DNA from: an uncultured Microbacterium sp.
GTDB lineage: Bacteria; Actinomycetota; Actinomycetes; Actinomycetales; Microbacteriaceae
Direction of reading: 5' to 3'
Assembly: GCF_947488465.1 (NCBI RefSeq)
Contig: NZ_CANKZA010000005.1
Location: 1 to 64,000, forward strand
Length of the DNA: 64,000 nucleotides
Part shown: in pieces, positions 19,122-28,439 of the stretch
How the letters are laid out: each line of letters starts with the position of its first letter
Position numbering within the stretch: position 1 is the first letter of the stretch
The notes under the pieces: generated by a model
What the model saw: only the letters and a program-made list of their open reading frames with translations
Told to the model about the DNA's origin: nothing
Database searches by the model: none
Program-made: the position numbers and the translations under genes

Positions 19122-19169
19122 GTACGACGAAGGGGTGGATGCCGGATCGCATCCACCCCTTCGTCGTAC
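19122..19169 (+). terminator. Hairpin terminator after sucD
   Basis: Twenty-base arms at 19122-19141 and 19150-19169 are exactly complementary and leave an 8-base loop. There is no long T-tract after it, as is common in high-GC genomes. It also lies at the 3' end of the reverse-strand cassette that starts at 23072 and can serve both directions. Confidence 0.85.
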
Positions 19170-19180
19170 CGGGTCGCCGG

Positions 19181-19522
19181 TCAGTAGGCGATGGGGCCGT
19201 TGTGAGTCGCGGGCATGGCCTGGTACTCCGGCTGCGGCGGCCGGGTGAGGGCGTCGACGAGCTGCGAATCGACGTCGTCGAACGCCTGGGCCACGGCGGC
19301 GGCCTGCTCGCGGAGCGCCGAGACCTCTTCGACGAGGTTCCGGCGGTTGTCGTCCCAGCCACCCGCGAAGTCTTCGACGGCGCGGGAGAGCTCGGGCACG
19401 GGGATCACCGAGGCGAGACTCGAGGAGTCGGATGCGGCATCCTCCAGCGTCCGCGTGATCCGCTGCATGTCGTTCGCCACCTGCTGGACCTGCTCGGTGT
19501 CGAGTCTCAGGCTGCCGGCCAT
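19181..19522 (-). CDS. WXG100-like type VII secretion-associated protein
   Basis: A 113-residue, largely helical protein with the layout of actinobacterial WXG100/EspC-like proteins: two amphipathic helices flanking a GGW turn (GGWDDNR, Trp at 56), preceded by LRLDTEQVQQVANDMQRI and ending in a flexible tail. Such proteins are exported by, or act as partners in, type VII (ESX) systems. The start overlaps the upstream gene by 16 bases, the tightest coupling in this operon. No EccC-type ATPase or other secretion machinery gene is in the window. Confidence 0.65.
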   Translation of the reverse strand: MAGSLRLDTEQVQQVANDMQRITRTLEDAASDSSSLASVIPVPELSRAVEDFAGGWDDNRRNLVEEVSALREQAAAVAQAFDDVDSQLVDALTRPPQPEYQAMPATHNGPIAY

Positions 19523-20091
19523 ATCGAGCTCCTTCCCTCATCGCCCGGCACGATCGAGATCGCGCGGGCCAGTTCGTCGTAAACGGATCGCAATCGCAGG
19601 AACCGCGGGATGTCCGCGTCCCCGATCACGAGGATGATGTCGCGGTCGGGCTGCCGCCAGACCCAGTGCGCGACGGCGCTCACCGTCCCGTCCGGGTCGG
19701 CGACATGGCGGACGCTCACCGCGCCGGTGCCGAGCGCGTCGCTCTCGAACGCCTCCACCGTGGGCGGGCGCACCGCGCGCTCATCGAGGACGCCCAGCAG
19801 CTCCTCATCGGAGACGTCGAGTCGATGCCACTCGTACACGCTCGCGATCGCCACCTCCACGTGCGGCTGGGTGAGGTAGCCGTACCGGTGTTCCCCCGTG
19901 TCGATCCCGCGGGAGAGCCCTTCCGCGTAGGAACGGAAGAGGTCCTGCTGGTCGGCGTCGTAGCCGTGGAGGTCGCTGAGCACGCTCACGAGAGTCGCGC
20001 TCCAGTCCTCCAGCCGGGCGTATCCCTGCCACGGGAACCGTGACGGGATGTACATCCAGCGTGCCGGGTCGGCGTCCACGCGCAGGGTCAT
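19507..20091 (-). CDS. Unknown 194-residue protein of type VII-like cassette
   Basis: I do not recognise a named family. The protein is soluble and aromatic-rich at its N-terminus (RWMYIPSRFPWQGYARL). Its C-terminal part (about 128-180) aligns almost without gaps with the C-terminal part of the membrane protein at 22140-23072: W-x-W, then R, D-x-D-x-x-R-F and a D-x-L-A helix end. The neighbouring 195-residue protein has a similar layout, with an aromatic pair at the same residue numbers (142-145). Placement between a secretion-signal protein and a WXG100-like protein suggests a chaperone, adaptor or immunity role; this is inference. Confidence 0.7.
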   Translation of the reverse strand: MTLRVDADPARWMYIPSRFPWQGYARLEDWSATLVSVLSDLHGYDADQQDLFRSYAEGLSRGIDTGEHRYGYLTQPHVEVAIASVYEWHRLDVSDEELLGVLDERAVRPPTVEAFESDALGTGAVSVRHVADPDGTVSAVAHWVWRQPDRDIILVIGDADIPRFLRLRSVYDELARAISIVPGDEGRSSIWPAA

Positions 20092-20675
20092 GCGGGCTCC
20101 TCGCTCACGGTCGGCCAGTCGAGCGCTTCGAGCATCGTCTCGACGAGCAGCGACAGGGCGTCCGTCACCGGGGCGAACTCCGCGACGGGTTGGCCGGAGA
20201 TCGACGCGAACCCGACCAGCAGCCCGCCGTCCGGTGCGAGCCAGGTGTACTCGATCGTGCGCAGGAGCGCGAGCGACTCGGGATCGGCGCCGTCCGTCGG
20301 GACGTCGGTGACGACGCGGCGGGCGGGACCGGCATCCGTCTCCCGCGCTTCGCCTCCCGGCGGCAGCACGGGCAGCGCGCCCGTCGCCGTCGGCACGAGG
20401 CTGAGCGAGATCGCGGTGGACACCGGCACCTGCCAGGGCACACCGAGGGGCAGCACGACAGCGAAGCAGTCGGCGTCGCGCGCGTCGTCGAGCACGTCGA
20501 CGAGCCATTCCTCGAGGCGGTGGATGAACGGACCGATGCTGTCGCGCGGGCCACGGCGCCACGCCTCGGTGAAGACCTCGCGGGCGGTATCGCGATTGTC
20601 GGCGGCCACCGGGATCGACGCCCAGCCGGGCGGCAGGACGTAGCGGGGCCGCCGTGCGGCGACAGCGGCCGTCAC
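20088..20675 (-). CDS. Unknown 195-residue protein of type VII-like cassette
   Basis: A soluble protein without a recognised family. It begins with a GTG at 20675 that overlaps the stop of the upstream gene by four bases (GTGA), and its own stop overlaps the next start by four bases, so translation is coupled. The N-terminus has RYVLPPGWASIP, comparable to RWMYIPSRFPW in the next gene product; EYTW at 142-145 sits at the same positions as HWVW there. Similarity is weaker than between that protein and the membrane protein, but the shared plan suggests a diverged paralogue. Confidence 0.7.
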   Translation of the reverse strand: MTAAVAARRPRYVLPPGWASIPVAADNRDTAREVFTEAWRRGPRDSIGPFIHRLEEWLVDVLDDARDADCFAVVLPLGVPWQVPVSTAISLSLVPTATGALPVLPPGGEARETDAGPARRVVTDVPTDGADPESLALLRTIEYTWLAPDGGLLVGFASISGQPVAEFAPVTDALSLLVETMLEALDWPTVSEEPA

Positions 20676-22036
20676 GAACCCACCCGCCAGGTGCTCGCCT
20701 GGTGGACGTTGTCGTTGTACCAGTCGGAGGCCCCCTGGAGCGCGTCGCCCACGACGTTGTCCGTGAGGCCGTCGGGAAGGGCGTCGAGGAGGGCGGGCAG
20801 ACGCTCGCCGAGCGTCGCGTCGGCCTGCTGGAAGACCATGTTCGTGCTGGTGGCGAGCTGCTGAGTGAAGCGATGCGTCTGGCCGAGCGCGGTGAGCGCC
20901 TCGATCGTCGCGTTGCTCCCGGTGACGGTGGGGTTCTGCAGCAACCGGAGGAAGTCGGCGTTGCTGCCGCCCTTCGCGGTGATGAGTTCCACGGCCCGGC
21001 GGAGGAAGGCCGGCGTGTTCTGGCCGAGCGTGAGGCCGGGGATCGGCGTCTTGACCGAGGTGAGCGCGCCGCTGAGCACGTTGTCGAACTGGTTCGTCAC
21101 GAGGCGCGAGGCGGCACTCAGGCCGCGCGATGTGGCCTGGGGGAGGGCGTTGCTCACGACGGCGAGCCGGTTGGCGCGCATGAGGTTCACGACCTGGCCC
21201 ACGCCGCGCGAGGCGATCGCACCGACGCCGAGGGTCGCGACCGCGAGGACGTCGAGGGCGAAATCGACCCACGAGATCTCGCCGGCGGCCGCGAGCAGCA
21301 GGCTGAGCCCCGCGGTGAGCAGACCCGCGGCGAGGGCGAACGGTGCGAGCACCGGGAAGACGAAGCTCAGCACCGACAGCACGGCGGTGATGACCTGCAG
21401 CACCTGCCGGATCGCCTGCAGGATCTCCGCGTTCTCCTGCACCCAGCCGAGCACGTTGTCGAGCAGCGAGTCGTTGAGGCCGTCGCCGTTCGTCGCGGTC
21501 TCGAAGCGCGAGGCGGCGTTCCGCCCCGACTGCCGGAGCGTCTCGAGGATCGTGTTGAAGCGCGTCTGGGCCGACGACAGCGTGCCCTGGTGGGTGCTCG
21601 CCCGTGCGTGCATGCGGATCAGCTGCTGATTGAGGTCGATCAACTCGGTGGGATCCGTGATCGACAGGCGCTGCTGCTCGAACTCACGGATCCGCCCGTT
21701 GGCGTAGCTCAGCTGCGCCTGGGCGTCGCTCTGCTCCTCGACGATGGGCGCCGCCTGCGCCTGCGCCGTCTCGAGGTCCGTGGCGAAGTCGCCCAGCGCG
21801 TCGGAGGCGACCCGATAGCGGTTCTCGAGCGTGGCGAGCTTGTCTGCCACATTCGTCGCGTTCCCGGCCAGTTCGTCGAGCGCATCGCTGCGGTGGTTGC
21901 GGGTCTCCGCGATCGCCGTGCGGAGGCCCGAGACGGCATCCAGGATCGCGTCGGCGGTGCGCTCGAAGCGCGACGCGCGCGAGCGGATCGTCGCCGGGTC
22001 ACCCGGGATCGGGGCGATCGTCGTGGGCAGGTCCAT
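20672..22036 (-). CDS. Putative type VII secreted protein with hydrophobic core
   Basis: A 454-residue protein. Residues 13-45 (GDPATIRSRASRFERTADAI) match the pattern of actinobacterial type VII secretion-signal domains, and residues 1 to about 185 are predicted to be long helices or coiled coil. A continuous hydrophobic, Ala/Gly/Leu-rich stretch spans about 212-275 and could insert into a membrane; the remaining 180 residues show no catalytic motif that I can recognise. GGGAG precedes the ATG at 22036. It may be a secreted effector of the LXG type or a structural substrate. It is the first gene of a run of four overlapping genes. Confidence 0.65.
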   Translation of the reverse strand: MDLPTTIAPIPGDPATIRSRASRFERTADAILDAVSGLRTAIAETRNHRSDALDELAGNATNVADKLATLENRYRVASDALGDFATDLETAQAQAAPIVEEQSDAQAQLSYANGRIREFEQQRLSITDPTELIDLNQQLIRMHARASTHQGTLSSAQTRFNTILETLRQSGRNAASRFETATNGDGLNDSLLDNVLGWVQENAEILQAIRQVLQVITAVLSVLSFVFPVLAPFALAAGLLTAGLSLLLAAAGEISWVDFALDVLAVATLGVGAIASRGVGQVVNLMRANRLAVVSNALPQATSRGLSAASRLVTNQFDNVLSGALTSVKTPIPGLTLGQNTPAFLRRAVELITAKGGSNADFLRLLQNPTVTGSNATIEALTALGQTHRFTQQLATSTNMVFQQADATLGERLPALLDALPDGLTDNVVGDALQGASDWYNDNVHQASTWRVGS

Positions 22037-22139
22037 GGCTGCTCCCTTCCTCGACGATGCTATTTCGCCGGGTGGTCGCGGGGCGATGGGGAGGACTCCC
22101 CATAGTGCCCTCCGCGACACCCCGCCGCCCGGCGGTCGG

Positions 22140-23072
22140 TCACGCGGTTCCGATGCGGATGCCGGCGGCGAGGCGGTCGAGGTCGGCCTCGACCGCCGCG
22201 AACCGGTCGGGGTCGACGTCGAAGGTCGCCATCAGGATGGCGCGCTTGCCGTCATCCCAGTGCCACGTCGCCGTGACGAGACCCCGCCCCCGGCCCGCGA
22301 CCTGGCGCACCGTGCGGATGGCGGTGCCCGGCCCGCCGGAGAACGGCGTCGAGCGGGGAGGTGCGGCATCCTCCCCGTCGATCGCGCGCACGAGGGCGCG
22401 GGCGAGGCCCAGGTCGTTCGTCGCGCTGTCGTACACGTCGACGGCGAGAGTGCGCGGATCGCCGTCCTGCAGCGTCAGGTGCTGTCGCGAGCGCTTCCAG
22501 CGGTCGGCGTCGGCGGTGATGCGCAGAGCGGGGATCGATTCGCGCGCGGACGGCGCTTCGCGCGGACGGCGCGGATCGGCCTTCGGTGCCGGGCGGAACG
22601 CCGTAGCCGCGTCGCGGAACGCGTCCCAGACGCCGCGGGAGAGCACCACGAGGAGCGTCAGCACCCAGGGCGCGACCGCGCCGAGCACGACCCACAGGTA
22701 GGGGGCGCCGAAGGTGACGGAGGCGGCGAGGGTCGTGGAGGCGCCGAAGGTCGCGACGATGGCGAGATCCCAGCGCGCGCTGAAGATCGAGTCCATGAAC
22801 TGGCCGCGGAAGCGCCACGTCGCCACACTGAGCGCGAGGGCGCCGAGCGCGGGGATCCACAGCAGCCAGAACGGCGGAGGGAAGGCGGGGTACCCGGGGC
22901 CGGATCCGAAGATGCCGCCGGCGTCCGACGAGGGGATGGTCCCCTGGGCGAATCCGATTCCGGCGATGATCGCCACGGGGACGACGAGGATCGCGGCGAG
23001 CAGGATGACGATCCATCCGAACGCGCCACGGATCCACTCGGCGGCGATCTCGGGGTCTTTGCGTCTGGTCAC
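22140..23072 (-). CDS. Membrane-anchored protein of type VII-like cassette
   Basis: A 310-residue protein with about four transmembrane segments in the first 155 residues (the first around GWIVILLAAILVVPVAIIAG) and a soluble C-terminal domain. Its last 60 residues (VRQVA, TWHW at 269-272, DVDPDRF, DLDRLAAGI) align with the C-terminus of the 194-residue protein encoded at 19507-20091. It lies 103 bases upstream of the secretion-signal gene and likely belongs to the same unit. Function unknown; the topology suggests a membrane-tethered copy of the small soluble protein. Confidence 0.7.
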   Translation of the reverse strand: MTRRKDPEIAAEWIRGAFGWIVILLAAILVVPVAIIAGIGFAQGTIPSSDAGGIFGSGPGYPAFPPPFWLLWIPALGALALSVATWRFRGQFMDSIFSARWDLAIVATFGASTTLAASVTFGAPYLWVVLGAVAPWVLTLLVVLSRGVWDAFRDAATAFRPAPKADPRRPREAPSARESIPALRITADADRWKRSRQHLTLQDGDPRTLAVDVYDSATNDLGLARALVRAIDGEDAAPPRSTPFSGGPGTAIRTVRQVAGRGRGLVTATWHWDDGKRAILMATFDVDPDRFAAVEADLDRLAAGIRIGTA

Positions 23073-23091
23073 CGCACGAGCCTACCGAGCT

Positions 23092-24558
23092 TCAGCCGAG
23101 GAGCATTTCGATCGGTCCGCGGGCGAAGTAGACGACGAAGCCGGCCGCCACGATCCACAGCAGCGGGCTGATCTGTTTGCCCTTGCCGGAGAGCGAACGG
23201 ATGATGACCCAGCTGATGAAGCCTGCCCCGATGCCGTTGGCGATCGAGTAGGTGAGTGGCATCACCGTGACCGTGAGGAACACCGGGATCAGCGCCGACA
23301 GTTCGGTCAAATCGATGTGACGGATCTGCGACATCATCAGTGCACCCACGATGACAAGAGCCGCCGCCGCGATCTCCGTCGGCACGATCGAGGTGAGCGG
23401 CGTGAGGAACATCGCGAGGAGGAACAGCACGCCCGTGACCAGGTTTGCGAGCCCCGTGCGCGCGCCCTCGCCGATCCCGGACGCAGACTCGATGAACACG
23501 GTGTTCGAGGAGGCCGATGTCGCGCCACCGGCGACGGCGCCGATGCCCTCGACGACGAGCGCGGACTTGAGCCGCGGGAAGTTGCCCTTTTCATCGGCGA
23601 GCCCGGCCTCACGCGACAGGCCCGTGAAGGTGCCCATCGCGTCGAAGAAGTTCGTGAACAGGAGAGTGAAGATCAGCATGGTCGCGGCAAGGGCGCCAAT
23701 CCGGCTGAAGCTGCCGAAGAGGTCGAACTGACCGACCAGGGTGAGATCCGGCAGGCTGACCCACGAGGCGGGAAGTTCGGGGACCGAGAGGCTCCAGCCG
23801 CCCGGATTGACGGCGCCGTCGGCGCCGAACTTGGGACCGAGATTCCAGATCGCTTCGACGACGATCGCGAGGACCGTACCCGAGAGCAGGCCGATGAGCA
23901 GGCCCCCCTTGACCTTCAACGCCATCAGAACGCCGCACAGCAACAGCGTGACGACGAAGAGGAGGGTCGGAACCGTCGCGATCGATCCCGACGTTCCGAG
24001 TCCCACGGGCGGGGAGCCCTGACCGGTCGAGGTCACGAAGCCGGAGTCGACGAAACCGATGAACGCGATGAACAGGCCGATACCGACCGTGATCGCCGTC
24101 TTCAGTTCGAGCGGCACGGCCTCGAAGATCATGCGGCGCAGTCCTGTGACGGCCAGCAGCACGATGAGCAGACCGTTGATGACGACGAGCCCCATCGCTT
24201 CGGGCCAGGTCACCTGCCCGACGACGGAGACCGCGAGGAAGGAGTTGATGCCGAGGCCCGCCGCGAACGCGAACGGCAGTCGCGTGACGAGCCCGAAGAG
24301 GATCGTCATGACCCCCGCCGTCAGCGCCGTGACGGCGGCGACCTGAGTGAACGCCAGGTTGTCGCCGACGACGTCGGTACCCCCGGAGAGAATGATGGGG
24401 TTCAGGATCACGATGTACGCCATCGTGATGAAGGTGACGAGCCCCCCGCGAATCTCGGTCGCGACCGTCGATCCGCGCTTGGTGATCTCGAAGAAGCGGT
24501 CGAGGCCGCTCGTAGGGGTGGTGCCTTCAGCCCGATCGGCTGACGTGGGTGCGCTCAT
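23092..24558 (-). CDS. NCS2 family purine permease (AzgA/PbuG-type)
   Basis: A 488-residue nucleobase transporter with 12-14 hydrophobic helices. The N-terminus has ITKRGSTVATEIRGGLVTFI and MAYIVILNPIIL, typical of guanine/hypoxanthine permeases, and the middle carries SREAGLADEKGNFPRLKSAL and SSSNTVFIESASGIGEGART, the substrate-site region of the family. AAGGAGG precedes the ATG. I looked for a purine riboswitch in the 100-base leader and saw none. The nearby purN-purH genes give a purine context. Confidence 0.92.
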   Translation of the reverse strand: MSAPTSADRAEGTTPTSGLDRFFEITKRGSTVATEIRGGLVTFITMAYIVILNPIILSGGTDVVGDNLAFTQVAAVTALTAGVMTILFGLVTRLPFAFAAGLGINSFLAVSVVGQVTWPEAMGLVVINGLLIVLLAVTGLRRMIFEAVPLELKTAITVGIGLFIAFIGFVDSGFVTSTGQGSPPVGLGTSGSIATVPTLLFVVTLLLCGVLMALKVKGGLLIGLLSGTVLAIVVEAIWNLGPKFGADGAVNPGGWSLSVPELPASWVSLPDLTLVGQFDLFGSFSRIGALAATMLIFTLLFTNFFDAMGTFTGLSREAGLADEKGNFPRLKSALVVEGIGAVAGGATSASSNTVFIESASGIGEGARTGLANLVTGVLFLLAMFLTPLTSIVPTEIAAAALVIVGALMMSQIRHIDLTELSALIPVFLTVTVMPLTYSIANGIGAGFISWVIIRSLSGKGKQISPLLWIVAAGFVVYFARGPIEMLLG

Positions 24559-24659
24559 GGGGATCCTCCTTGAGAAAAGGTAGCGGGTGCGAACGGATGC
24601 CGGAGACCGGGGCGTGGCCGACCGAGACCGGAGCCGGCGGTCGGTAGGGTCGAACCCGC

Positions 24660-26042
24660 ATGAATCGCCTCCTCGTCACCCTCCTCGCAGCCTTCGACGC
24701 CACCATCACCGCGGCCGTCGGACTCGTCGCCGCGCTCGCGCCGCTGACCGTACTGTGGGTGGTCGGGTTCGGCGGGAGCGCCGACTGGGGAGGCCTCTGG
24801 CCGGCGGCCGCGCGGCTCTGGCAACTGGGTCACCTCGTGCCGCTGCACATCACGCTGCCGGCGGAGTATCTGGCGATCACCGGCATCCCGGCCGATGCTG
24901 CGCAGTTCACCCTGTCGCTCGCACCGCTGGCGTTCGCGGGATTCAGCGCGATCGCGGGGGCGCGCTCGGGGGCCCGCGCCGCGCGCGCCGGTGCGGGCCT
25001 GTTCGGTGTCACGTCCGGCGCACTCGTGTTCGCTGCCATCGCCGTCCTCGTCCGCCTGAGCTCCGGGAACCCGGTCGCTGCGATCTTCACCTGGCAGGCG
25101 GTTGCCGCTCCCGCGCTGGTCTTCGCGGTGCCGGCCCTGATCGCCGCGGCCGTCGTCGCCTGGCGGGTGGGGGACGACGGCATCGTCGATGCGCTGCGCC
25201 CGCGTCTTGGCCGTCATGGCGAGGCGGCCGCCGCAGGTGCCGGACTCGGGATCGCGATCGCCGGAGTGCTGGGCGTCGGTGCACTGCTCGTCGTCGCCGG
25301 TCTCATCGTCCGCGGCGGCGAGGTCGTCGCCCTCTACGAAGCGGCCCACGTCGACGCCATCGGAGCGGTGGTGTTCACCCTCGGTCAGCTCGCGTATCTC
25401 CCAACCCTCGCGGTATGGGGCATGGCGTATGCCGGCGGTCCGGGGTTCGCGATCGGGGTCGGGACGAATGTGTCCCCCGCCGGTACGAGCCTGGGCGTGA
25501 TCCCCGGCATCCCGATTCTCGGGATCGTGCCCGAGACGACCACGTCGTGGATGCTGCTCACGATCCTCGCCGTCATCGCCGTCGGGTTCCTTGCCGGCTG
25601 GGCGGCGCGGGCGCGCCTCGGCGCGGTCGGGACCGCGCCGCGGCTCACGGTTCTCGGCGCGATCACGATGCTCGGCGGCGCCGCGGCGGCAGTGCTCTCG
25701 GTCGCGGCGTCGGGTTCTCTGGGCCCGGGGCGGCTCGATCATGTCGGACCCGAGCCGGGCCCGACGGCCTTGGCGATCGGGCTGGAGCTCGGCGTTGGCG
25801 CCGCGATCGCCCTGTTGACCCCTGCGCGCCATACGGCGCCGACCGCCTGGGAGACGTACGTCCCGGCCGAGCGTGCGTTCGTCCCGGCCGCGGTGCCGTT
25901 CGACCACGAGGACACGCCGAGCACGACCGCATCGGAGCGCGACCGTCCTCCCGCGGGGGATGCCGGAGACACCGTGCCCCTGGATCTCAACCTCGGCGCC
26001 GACGACCGCGCTGAATCCGGCCCGCGCCCGCCGGTAGACTGA
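24660..26042 (+). CDS. PerM-like (DUF6350) membrane protein
   Basis: A 460-residue polytopic membrane protein with about ten hydrophobic segments and a Pro/Asp-rich cytoplasmic tail from about 400. Sequence style and position directly before purN and purH match the DUF6350/PerM family; in Mycobacterium tuberculosis PerM (Rv0955) supports cell division and has the same two neighbours. TAGGGT at 24645-24650 lies nine bases before the ATG, so a very short or absent leader is expected. purN follows after four bases. Confidence 0.8.
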   Translation: MNRLLVTLLAAFDATITAAVGLVAALAPLTVLWVVGFGGSADWGGLWPAAARLWQLGHLVPLHITLPAEYLAITGIPADAAQFTLSLAPLAFAGFSAIAGARSGARAARAGAGLFGVTSGALVFAAIAVLVRLSSGNPVAAIFTWQAVAAPALVFAVPALIAAAVVAWRVGDDGIVDALRPRLGRHGEAAAAGAGLGIAIAGVLGVGALLVVAGLIVRGGEVVALYEAAHVDAIGAVVFTLGQLAYLPTLAVWGMAYAGGPGFAIGVGTNVSPAGTSLGVIPGIPILGIVPETTTSWMLLTILAVIAVGFLAGWAARARLGAVGTAPRLTVLGAITMLGGAAAAVLSVAASGSLGPGRLDHVGPEPGPTALAIGLELGVGAAIALLTPARHTAPTAWETYVPAERAFVPAAVPFDHEDTPSTTASERDRPPAGDAGDTVPLDLNLGADDRAESGPRPPVD

Positions 26043-26046
26043 CGGG

Positions 26047-26637
26047 GTGCTCACGGTCGCCGTTCTCATCTCGGGTACCGGCTCCAATCTCCGGGCCCTT
26101 CTCGAGGCCGCTGACGAGCCTGATTTCCCCGCGCGCATCGTCGTGGTCGGCGCCGACCGCGAGGCCGACGGGTTCGCACACGCGGAGGCGTTCGGCATCC
26201 CGACGTTCCTCGTTCCGTTCGAGCAGTTTGAGAACCGTGCGGCCTGGGGCGAGGAACTCCAGCATCATCTCGAGGTGTGGTCGCCCGACCTCGTCGTCCT
26301 GAGCGGCCTCATGCGTCTGCTGCCGGCCGGTGTCGTCGACGCGTGGGCGCCACGCCTGATCAACACGCATCCGGCGTACCTCCCCGAATTCCCCGGTGCA
26401 CACGGTGTGCGCGACGCGCTCGCCGCCGGCGTCTCCGAGACCGGTGCCAGCGTCATCGTCGTCGACACCGGCGTGGACACCGGCCCGATCCTCGCGCAGG
26501 AGCGCGTCGCCGTGCAGCCCGGCGACACCGAGCACACGCTGCACGACCGCATCAAGCCCGTCGAGCGCCGCCTCCTGATCGATGTGGTCCGCCGCATCGG
26601 CTCGGGCGAGCTCGATCTCGCCTCGTTCTCCACCTGA
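26047..26637 (+). CDS. purN: Phosphoribosylglycinamide formyltransferase
   Basis: A 196-residue GAR transformylase that uses 10-formyl-THF in the third step of purine synthesis. It has the expected order of motifs: [14 protein letters not shown] (phosphate-binding), [16 protein letters not shown] (with the catalytic His) and [14 protein letters not shown] (with the catalytic Asp). The GTG at 26047 follows a TAGACT box by exactly six bases, so it may also be read from its own leaderless transcript inside the perM-purN-purH run. Confidence 0.96.
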   Translation: MLTVAVLISGTGSNLRALLEAADEPDFPARIVVVGADREADGFAHAEAFGIPTFLVPFEQFENRAAWGEELQHHLEVWSPDLVVLSGLMRLLPAGVVDAWAPRLINTHPAYLPEFPGAHGVRDALAAGVSETGASVIVVDTGVDTGPILAQERVAVQPGDTEHTLHDRIKPVERRLLIDVVRRIGSGELDLASFST

Positions 26638-26662
26638 ACATCCCCGAACACAGGAGCTCCGC

Positions 26663-28270
26663 ATGGCCGGTCCGTCCATCGACCCCGTCCTCTACCGCCC
26701 CCGCGACGTCGTGCCCGTCCGGCGTGCGCTGATCTCGGTCAGCGACAAGACCGGACTGCTGCCGCTTGCTCAGGCCCTCGCCGCGGCCGGTGTCGAGATC
26801 GTCTCGACCGGCGGATCCGCCGCGCTCCTGCGTGAGGCCGGACTCACGGTGGCCGATGTCTCCGAGATCACCGGATTCCCCGAGTCGCTCGGCGGTCGGG
26901 TCAAGACGCTGCACCCGAGCGTGCACGCGGGCCTGCTCGCCGACCTCCGCCTCGAAGACCATGAGGCACAGCTGGGCGATCTCGGCATCCTGCCGTTCGA
27001 ACTCGTCGTGGTGAACCTCTACCCGTTCGTCGAAACCGTCGCCTCCGGCGCGACCGGTGACGCGGTCGTCGAGCAGATCGACATCGGTGGCCCGGCGATG
27101 GTGCGGGCATCCGCGAAGAACTACGCCAACGTCGCGATCGTCGTCTCGCCCGCGTCGTACGACTCGATCGTGGAGGCCGTCGGTCAGGGCGGGACCTCGC
27201 TCGTGCAGCGCCGCGAGCTCGCGGCACGGGCCTTCGCCCACACGGCCGACTACGACCGTGCCGTGGCGACCTGGTTCGCCGAGGAGACTCTGGGTGAAGA
27301 GGGCGACCTGCCGCAGCACCTCACGATCAAGGCGGAGCGCCTCGAGACCCTCCGCTACGGCGAGAACTCGCACCAGCGCGCCGCGATCTACTCGCGCATC
27401 GGGGGACACGGCATCGCCCAGGCGACCCAGCTGCAGGGCAAGGAGATGTCCTACAACAACTACGTCGACGCGGATGCCGCCCTCCGCGCGGCGTTCGACA
27501 TGGTGAAGCCTGCGGTCGCGATCATCAAGCACGCGAACCCGTGCGGGATTGCGACGGCATCCACCAACGCCCTCGATCCGATCGCGTCGGCGCACCTGCG
27601 CGCGCACGAATGCGACCCGGTCTCGGCCTTCGGTGGGGTGATCGCCGCCAATCGTACGGTCACGCTGAAGATGGCCGAGAATCTCCGCGATATCTTCACC
27701 GAGGTCATCGTCGCGCCCGACTTCGAGCCCGAGGCGCTGGAGGTCTTTCGCCTGAAGAAGAACCTGCGCGTGCTGCGCCTGCCAGCCGACTGGCAGCAGG
27801 AGCGCATGGACGTGCGGCTGGTCTCGGGCGGTCTGCTGCTCCAGGATGCCGACCGGTTCCCGGCGGAGATCGAATCGCTCGTCGACGGGTGGGAACTCGT
27901 CACCGGCGAGATGCCCGCCGAAAGCGAGAAGGCGAACCTCGCGTTCGCCTGGAAAGCGTGCCGTGCGGTCAAGTCCAACGCGATCGTGCTCGCGCAGGCG
28001 TCGGCGACCGTCGGCATCGGGATGGGGCAGGTCAACCGTGTCGACTCGTGCCGCCTCGCTGTCGAGCGCGCTGGAGCGCGCGCGGCGGGTTCGGTCGCGG
28101 CATCCGATGCCTTCTTCCCGTTCGCGGACGGCCCGCAGGTGCTCATCGACGCCGGGATCACCACGATCATCCAGCCCGGCGGCTCGGTGCGTGACCAGGA
28201 GGTCATCGACGCGGCCCGGGAGGCCGGCGTGACGATGTTCTTCACCGGAGAGCGCCACTTCTTCCACTGA
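26663..28270 (+). CDS. purH: Bifunctional AICAR formyltransferase/IMP cyclohydrolase
   Basis: A 535-residue enzyme for the last two steps of IMP synthesis. The N-terminal MGS-like cyclohydrolase domain contains [10 protein letters not shown] and [11 protein letters not shown]; the C-terminal transformylase domain contains [10 protein letters not shown], the KHANPCG active-site loop and [16 protein letters not shown] lies before the ATG at 26663. Its substrate AICAR is the precursor of ZTP, the ligand of the riboswitch ahead of glyA in this window. A family A palindrome follows the stop. Confidence 0.97.
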   Translation: MAGPSIDPVLYRPRDVVPVRRALISVSDKTGLLPLAQALAAAGVEIVSTGGSAALLREAGLTVADVSEITGFPESLGGRVKTLHPSVHAGLLADLRLEDHEAQLGDLGILPFELVVVNLYPFVETVASGATGDAVVEQIDIGGPAMVRASAKNYANVAIVVSPASYDSIVEAVGQGGTSLVQRRELAARAFAHTADYDRAVATWFAEETLGEEGDLPQHLTIKAERLETLRYGENSHQRAAIYSRIGGHGIAQATQLQGKEMSYNNYVDADAALRAAFDMVKPAVAIIKHANPCGIATASTNALDPIASAHLRAHECDPVSAFGGVIAANRTVTLKMAENLRDIFTEVIVAPDFEPEALEVFRLKKNLRVLRLPADWQQERMDVRLVSGGLLLQDADRFPAEIESLVDGWELVTGEMPAESEKANLAFAWKACRAVKSNAIVLAQASATVGIGMGQVNRVDSCRLAVERAGARAAGSVAASDAFFPFADGPQVLIDAGITTIIQPGGSVRDQEVIDAAREAGVTMFFTGERHFFH

Positions 28271-28284
28271 CCCCCGCCACCTCT

Positions 28285-28357
28285 CCGCGAGACACCGGCT
28301 ACGCCCCGAGACACCTGCTGCGGTCCAGTGTCTCGGGGCACAACCCGTGTCTCGCGG
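28285..28357. repeat. Family A extragenic palindrome, copy 2 (73 bp)
   Basis: Outer arms CCGCGAGACAC (28285-28295) and GTGTCTCGCGG (28347-28357); inner arms GCCCCGAGACAC (28303-28314) and GTGTCTCGGGGC (28328-28339); both pairs are exact. Length equals the other copies, and the inner arms carry compensating changes compared with copy 1. It lies just after purH. Confidence 0.85.
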
Positions 28358-28439
28358 ACGCGAAGGGCGGCACTGCCGTGTCCGAATCCCGCTAGAGGGG
28401 ATGCCGGTGGCGTGTCAGGCTGGGGGGGTGATCCCCGCC

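Noticed and set aside
24559..24659. Purine riboswitch in the leader of the NCS2 permease gene
   Set aside because: The leader has no recognisable three-way junction with the conserved loop and core bases.
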